Shown here: in pieces, positions 14,017 to 16,177 of the stretch
Position numbering within the stretch: the stretch's first letter is position 1
Layout of the letters: each line of letters starts with the position of its first letter
From: Bacteroidota bacterium
GTDB taxonomy: Bacteria > Bacteroidota > Ignavibacteria > Ignavibacteriales > Melioribacteraceae
Length of the DNA: 16,177 nt
NCBI GenBank assembly: GCA_021786655.1
Contig: JAJYMU010000227.1
Coordinates: 1-16,177 of the forward strand
Direction: 5' to 3'
Translations under genes and position numbers: made by a program
The notes under the pieces: generated by a model
The model's database searches: none
What the model saw: the letters and a program-made list of their open reading frames with translations, nothing else
What the model was told of the DNA's origin: nothing

Positions 14017-14786
14017 TGGAAAGCACAACTGAATCTTCTCCCGTAGTAAAAAAGATTAAGAAAAGCGGCGGCGGTCACCACGGCGGCGCGTGGAAAGTCG
14101 CTTACGCAGATTTTGTAACCGCGATGATGGCATTGTTTATTGTGCTTTGGGTGCTTAGCCAAAGCGAAGCGGTTCAAAGAGCTGTGGCGGAATATTTTAA
14201 AGACCCGATCGGCTTCAGCAACAAAACAAAAAGTCTGATAGACGGCAAAGGACAGTTTTCGCCGATAAGTACCCACTCCCAAGTGGAGGAAAAAATAAAG
14301 GAAGCCGAAAGGGAAGAATTTAATAAGACGGCTAAAAAACTTCTTGCTGATCTAAAAGCTGACACCGACCTCTTGGGATTCTCTCATCAAATTGAAATTC
14401 AAATGACGCAGGAAGGAATGAAAATAGAATTGGTTGACAACGCAAACGACCTTTTCTTTGAAATCGGAACGTCCGAGCTGAAAGCAAAGGCAAAAAAATT
14501 GATAGAGAAAATCGGTTCGGAAATTGCGAAGTTATCCAATAAGATAATTGTTGAAGGGCATACCGATGCTCGTCAGTTTAACAATAAAGGAACCGGCTTT
14601 ACAAATTTTGAACTTAGCGCCGAAAGAGCTCTTGCTGCAAAACGTGCTTTGGTTGAAGGCGGACTGCCTGAGAAACAAATTGACGAAATTCACGGTTACG
14701 CAGATACCAGATTGAGAGACAAAAAAAATCCGTTCAGCTTTATCAACAGAAGGATAAGCATAACGGTAAAATTTAAATCCAAATAA
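14016..14786 (+). CDS. motB: Flagellar stator protein MotB (second pair, E. coli type)
   Basis: Stator anchor subunit, 256 residues, shorter than the 308 of E. coli. The N-terminal cytoplasmic tail is basic and Gly/His-rich (K-K-S-G-G-G-H-H-G-G, 16-24), then A-W-K-V-A-Y-A-D-F-V-T-A-M-M-A-L-F-I-V-L begins the single membrane helix. D32 is the presumed proton-binding Asp, at the same number as in E. coli. After a plug and linker region comes the OmpA-like domain with I-V-E-G-H-T-D-A-R (178-186) and I-N-R-R-I-S-I (243-249), which binds peptidoglycan. The A-Y-A-D-F-V-T-A-M-M pattern belongs to the proton MotB group, in contrast to the Y-S-D-L-I-T-L-L-L of the first pair. It starts on the last base of the motA stop and ends one base before the next receiver gene. 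Confidence 0.94.
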   Translation: MESTTESSPVVKKIKKSGGGHHGGAWKVAYADFVTAMMALFIVLWVLSQSEAVQRAVAEYFKDPIGFSNKTKSLIDGKGQFSPISTHSQVEEKIKEAEREEFNKTAKKLLADLKADTDLLGFSHQIEIQMTQEGMKIELVDNANDLFFEIGTSELKAKAKKLIEKIGSEIAKLSNKIIVEGHTDARQFNNKGTGFTNFELSAERALAAKRALVEGGLPEKQIDEIHGYADTRLRDKKNPFSFINRRISITVKFKSK

Positions 14787-14787
14787 C

Positions 14788-15195
14788 ATGCTGAAAAAAG
14801 TAATTATAGTCGAAGATGACGTCTTTCTTCAAGACTTCTACAGAATTTTCTTCAAGAGATTCGGCGCCGAAGTGTTGATTATGGAAGATGTGGATGAAAT
14901 ACTTCATGAACTTCACAGCGGTAATGTTGATTTGATAATATTGGATATTAATCTTAGGAACATGATGCTTTTTTCAAAAAGGATTGACGGTATAATGTTG
15001 TCTCAGCATATAAAAAAAAATTATGCACATCTAAAGGTTCCGATTTTGCTTGTCACCGCTTATCCTTTAAACGGATTTGGAGACCCGCTCCTTGAGAAAA
15101 GCATGGCGGATGATTACCTTTTAAAGCCGATTGCAGACTATAATAAACTTGTAGAAAAGATTAACAAATTAGTGTTTGGTCAAAATGAAAGATAA
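14788..15195 (+). CDS. Single-domain response regulator with an atypical active-site loop
   Basis: A stand-alone receiver of 135 residues. The acidic pocket E9-D10-D11, phospho-acceptor D53 (L-I-I-L-D-I-N-L), T90 in L-L-V-T-A and K113 in L-L-K-P-I are all in place, so phosphorylation is plausible. The loop after D53 is odd. In most receivers D-x-x-(M/L)-P-x-(M/L)-D-G puts Asp-Gly seven residues after the acceptor; here Asp-Gly (67-68) comes fourteen residues after it and the Pro is missing, an insertion of about seven residues next to the phosphorylation site. With no output domain it could act like CheY on the motor switch or as a relay partner of the receiver-HPt protein. The gene starts 1 nt after motB and overlaps the last receiver gene by 11 nt. 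Confidence 0.85.
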   Translation: MLKKVIIVEDDVFLQDFYRIFFKRFGAEVLIMEDVDEILHELHSGNVDLIILDINLRNMMLFSKRIDGIMLSQHIKKNYAHLKVPILLVTAYPLNGFGDPLLEKSMADDYLLKPIADYNKLVEKINKLVFGQNER

Positions 15196-15838
15196 AGTTT
15201 TAATAGTAGAAGATGAAAAAGACACGCGCTTCATTCTTGAGAAACTTCTTCTTAGAAATAACTACGATGTTATGACGGCGTTGAACGGACAGGATGCTTT
15301 GGAGATTCTTAAAAAATTTGAACCGAAAGTGATTGTTGCAGATTGGACGATGCCTGTGCTGGATGGATTGGCTCTATGCAATATTCTTAAGAGCGATGAT
15401 AAGTATAAGCTGGTTTATTTTATCATTCTCACTGCACGTTCTTCGCTGAAAGATCGAATCATGGGGTTGGATGTTGGCGCAGATGATTTTCTTGTTAAGC
15501 CGGTCGAGAATCAAGAACTGCTCGCAAGAATCAGATCCGGTATTAGAATTTTTAATTTGCAATCCGAATTAAAAAACATCGAATATTCGAAAGCCGTTCT
15601 GGAAATGGCGTGCACAATCGGGCATAAAATAAATAATCCGCTCAGCAGTCTTTTGCTTTCATTCGGCAATATCGAAAATGAGTTGAAAGAAGCCGAGAAG
15701 AAAAAACTGGGGGAAGATATAGCTACATTGAAAGAATCGGTCGAACGCATCAAGAAATTTGTAAACGAACTCATTCATCTGCAAAATCCGGAGTCTGTGA
15801 ATTACACCAAAGAAAGTAAAATGATTAAGACCGATTGA
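15185..15838 (+). CDS. Receiver domain fused to a DHp (HisKA-like) helix pair without ATPase domain
   Basis: A 217-residue protein. The receiver (1-122) is canonical: E9-D10-E11, acceptor D53 in V-A-D-W-T-M-P-V-L-D-G, T83 in I-L-T-A and K105 in L-V-K-P-V. A helical linker leads to A-C-T-I-G-H-K-I-N-N-P-L-S-S-L-L-L-S-F (142-160), an H-box with H147 as a good phospho-acceptor. A second long helix (about 165-199) completes a DHp hairpin; after it come only about 17 residues and a stop, with no N, G1 or G2 box. It cannot bind ATP in the usual way. A His-phosphotransfer or dimerising role, in the manner of Spo0B, is inferred. ATG 15185 is preferred to TTG 15176 because it begins right at the receiver's first strand; it overlaps the previous gene by 11 nt. 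Confidence 0.82.
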   Translation: MKDKVLIVEDEKDTRFILEKLLLRNNYDVMTALNGQDALEILKKFEPKVIVADWTMPVLDGLALCNILKSDDKYKLVYFIILTARSSLKDRIMGLDVGADDFLVKPVENQELLARIRSGIRIFNLQSELKNIEYSKAVLEMACTIGHKINNPLSSLLLSFGNIENELKEAEKKKLGEDIATLKESVERIKKFVNELIHLQNPESVNYTKESKMIKTD

Positions 15839-15850
15839 TTCAAAATTCTT

Positions 15851-15883
15851 CCTTTTCCTTCGATAATAATGCGGAGGAAAAGG
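15851..15883 (+). promoter_or_regulatory. Hairpin covering the ribosome binding site of the next ORF
   Basis: The arm 15851-15862 (CCTTTTCCTTCG) pairs with 15872-15883 (CGGAGGAAAAGG) over 12 pairs, 11 Watson-Crick and one G-U, with a 9-nt loop. The right arm contains the Shine-Dalgarno GGAGG (15873-15877), whose end is 7 nt before the ATG at 15885, so folding would hide it. There is no T-run after the stem, which argues against an intrinsic terminator on this strand. Translational control, by temperature or by a protein that binds GGA such as CsrA, is an inference. Confidence 0.6.
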
Positions 15884-15884
15884 C

Positions 15885-16177
15885 ATGTTGGAAAAAATCA
15901 TAAATATTACTTCGAGTTCTGAGTACAAGAACCCGCCAAAATCCGGAAAACACGGATCGAAATCCGGTGTTTTTCGTCATGCCAATTTCTCACTTAGCGA
16001 TTCCATTTCCTTTTCACCGGCGGTTGCATTTATGACTAGTCATCATTGGAAATTAAACGTCTTCGAAAAAGAAAATGATAAGACCGTAATTGATTTTGAA
16101 CTGGATGGAATAAGATTCTTAGTCAAAGTGAGCGAAATAGATCTAGCGAAGCATCAGGACCTTGAATACAGCGTAAC
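15885..16177 (+). CDS. Unrecognised protein, 3' partial
   Basis: An open frame starts at ATG 15885 behind a strong Shine-Dalgarno (GGAGG, 15873-15877) and remains open for 97 codons to the right edge. I do not recognise it. The first 30 or so residues are polar and basic, rich in Ser, Lys and Gly, and look disordered. From about residue 35 the pattern turns to alternating hydrophobic residues (S-I-S-F-S-P-A-V-A-F-M, W-K-L-N-V-F, T-V-I-D-F-E-L-D-G-I-R-F-L-V-K-V), suggesting a beta-rich fold. No signal peptide or membrane segment is seen. The 46-nt gap and hairpin before it set it apart from the tightly packed genes upstream; it may begin a new unit of the same flagellar region. Base composition resembles the neighbours. 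Confidence 0.65.
   Translation, partial: MLEKIINITSSSEYKNPPKSGKHGSKSGVFRHANFSLSDSISFSPAVAFMTSHHWKLNVFEKENDKTVIDFELDGIRFLVKVSEIDLAKHQDLEYSV

Noticed and set aside
15012..15020. Run of nine A as a frameshift or sequence error in the single-domain receiver
   Set aside because: D53 before and T90/K113 after the run are in the same frame with normal spacing, so the frame is intact.
15176..15184. TTG 15176 as start of the receiver-DHp gene
   Set aside because: The receiver fold begins right at ATG 15185, and TTG adds only three residues without a visible ribosome binding site.
15841..15866. Sigma-28-like promoter: CAAAATTC, 10 nt, TTCGATAA
   Set aside because: Spacing is one short of the usual 11, several positions differ from consensus, and the predicted transcript start would fall in the ribosome binding site. 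Too weak to list.
15851..15883. Intrinsic terminator for the operon
   Set aside because: The stem is followed by CATGTTGG rather than a T-run on the + strand, and the opposite strand has only a short T tract. Ribosome-site masking explains the position better.
1..16177. tRNA, rRNA, CRISPR arrays, insertion sequences, attachment sites
   Set aside because: No spaced direct repeats, transposase-like ORFs or RNA-gene signatures were seen, and nearly all bases are covered by flagellar coding sequence.

Overview
The window is almost entirely one flagellar gene cluster on the + strand. Twenty-one genes, counting the partial one at the left edge, run head to tail from the edge to position 15838. Junctions range from 12-nt gaps to overlaps, including ATGA overlaps at 1051, 2361, 7624 and 10357, so the block looks like a single transcription unit or the inner part of one. 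The first junction of a different kind is the 46-nt gap at 15839-15884, which holds a hairpin covering the ribosome binding site of a new, truncated ORF. No rRNA, tRNA, CRISPR array or insertion sequence was seen.

Organism: genes for P-ring, L-ring and the FlgA chaperone mean a Gram-negative, two-membrane flagellate. DNA is moderately AT-rich. Several exported proteins have signal peptides ending in Phe-Ala-Gln or Gly-Gln, and FlgH has no lipobox. This suggests the Bacteroidota/FCB side of the tree, perhaps an Ignavibacteria-like lineage; the assignment is an inference of modest confidence.

Layout. (1) 2-2364: regulatory head, with the tail of one HDOD-domain protein, a complete second HDOD protein, and a GAF plus degenerate histidine-kinase protein that lacks the phospho-acceptor His. 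(2) 2361-2954: an unrecognised exported or bitopic membrane protein. (3) 2954-7627: rod and ring genes flgF, flgG, flgA, flgH, flgI and a flgJ whose second domain is an SLT-type lytic transglycosylase. (4) 7624-10360: chaperone flgN and hook-filament junction genes flgK and flgL. (5) 10357-11801: first stator pair motA/motB, with a 145-nt gene overlap. (6) 11808-12426: fliW and csrA, the post-transcriptional switch that senses free flagellin. (7) 12431-13165: a receiver-HPt protein. (8) 13156-14786: a second, E. coli-type stator pair motA/motB. (9) 14788-15838: a single-domain receiver and a receiver fused to a His-bearing DHp helix pair without an ATPase domain.

How they fit: FlgF/FlgG build the rod; FlgJ caps it and opens the cell wall; FlgA/FlgI/FlgH make the bushings; FlgN escorts FlgK and FlgL; FliW/CsrA tie flagellin translation to export; two different stators can drive the motor. 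Around them sits an incomplete phosphorelay kit (receivers, HPt, DHp, pseudo-kinase) with no active kinase in view, which probably steers motility or flagellar expression through a kinase encoded elsewhere. flgB, flgC, flgD, flgE, flgM and flagellin genes are absent from the window.
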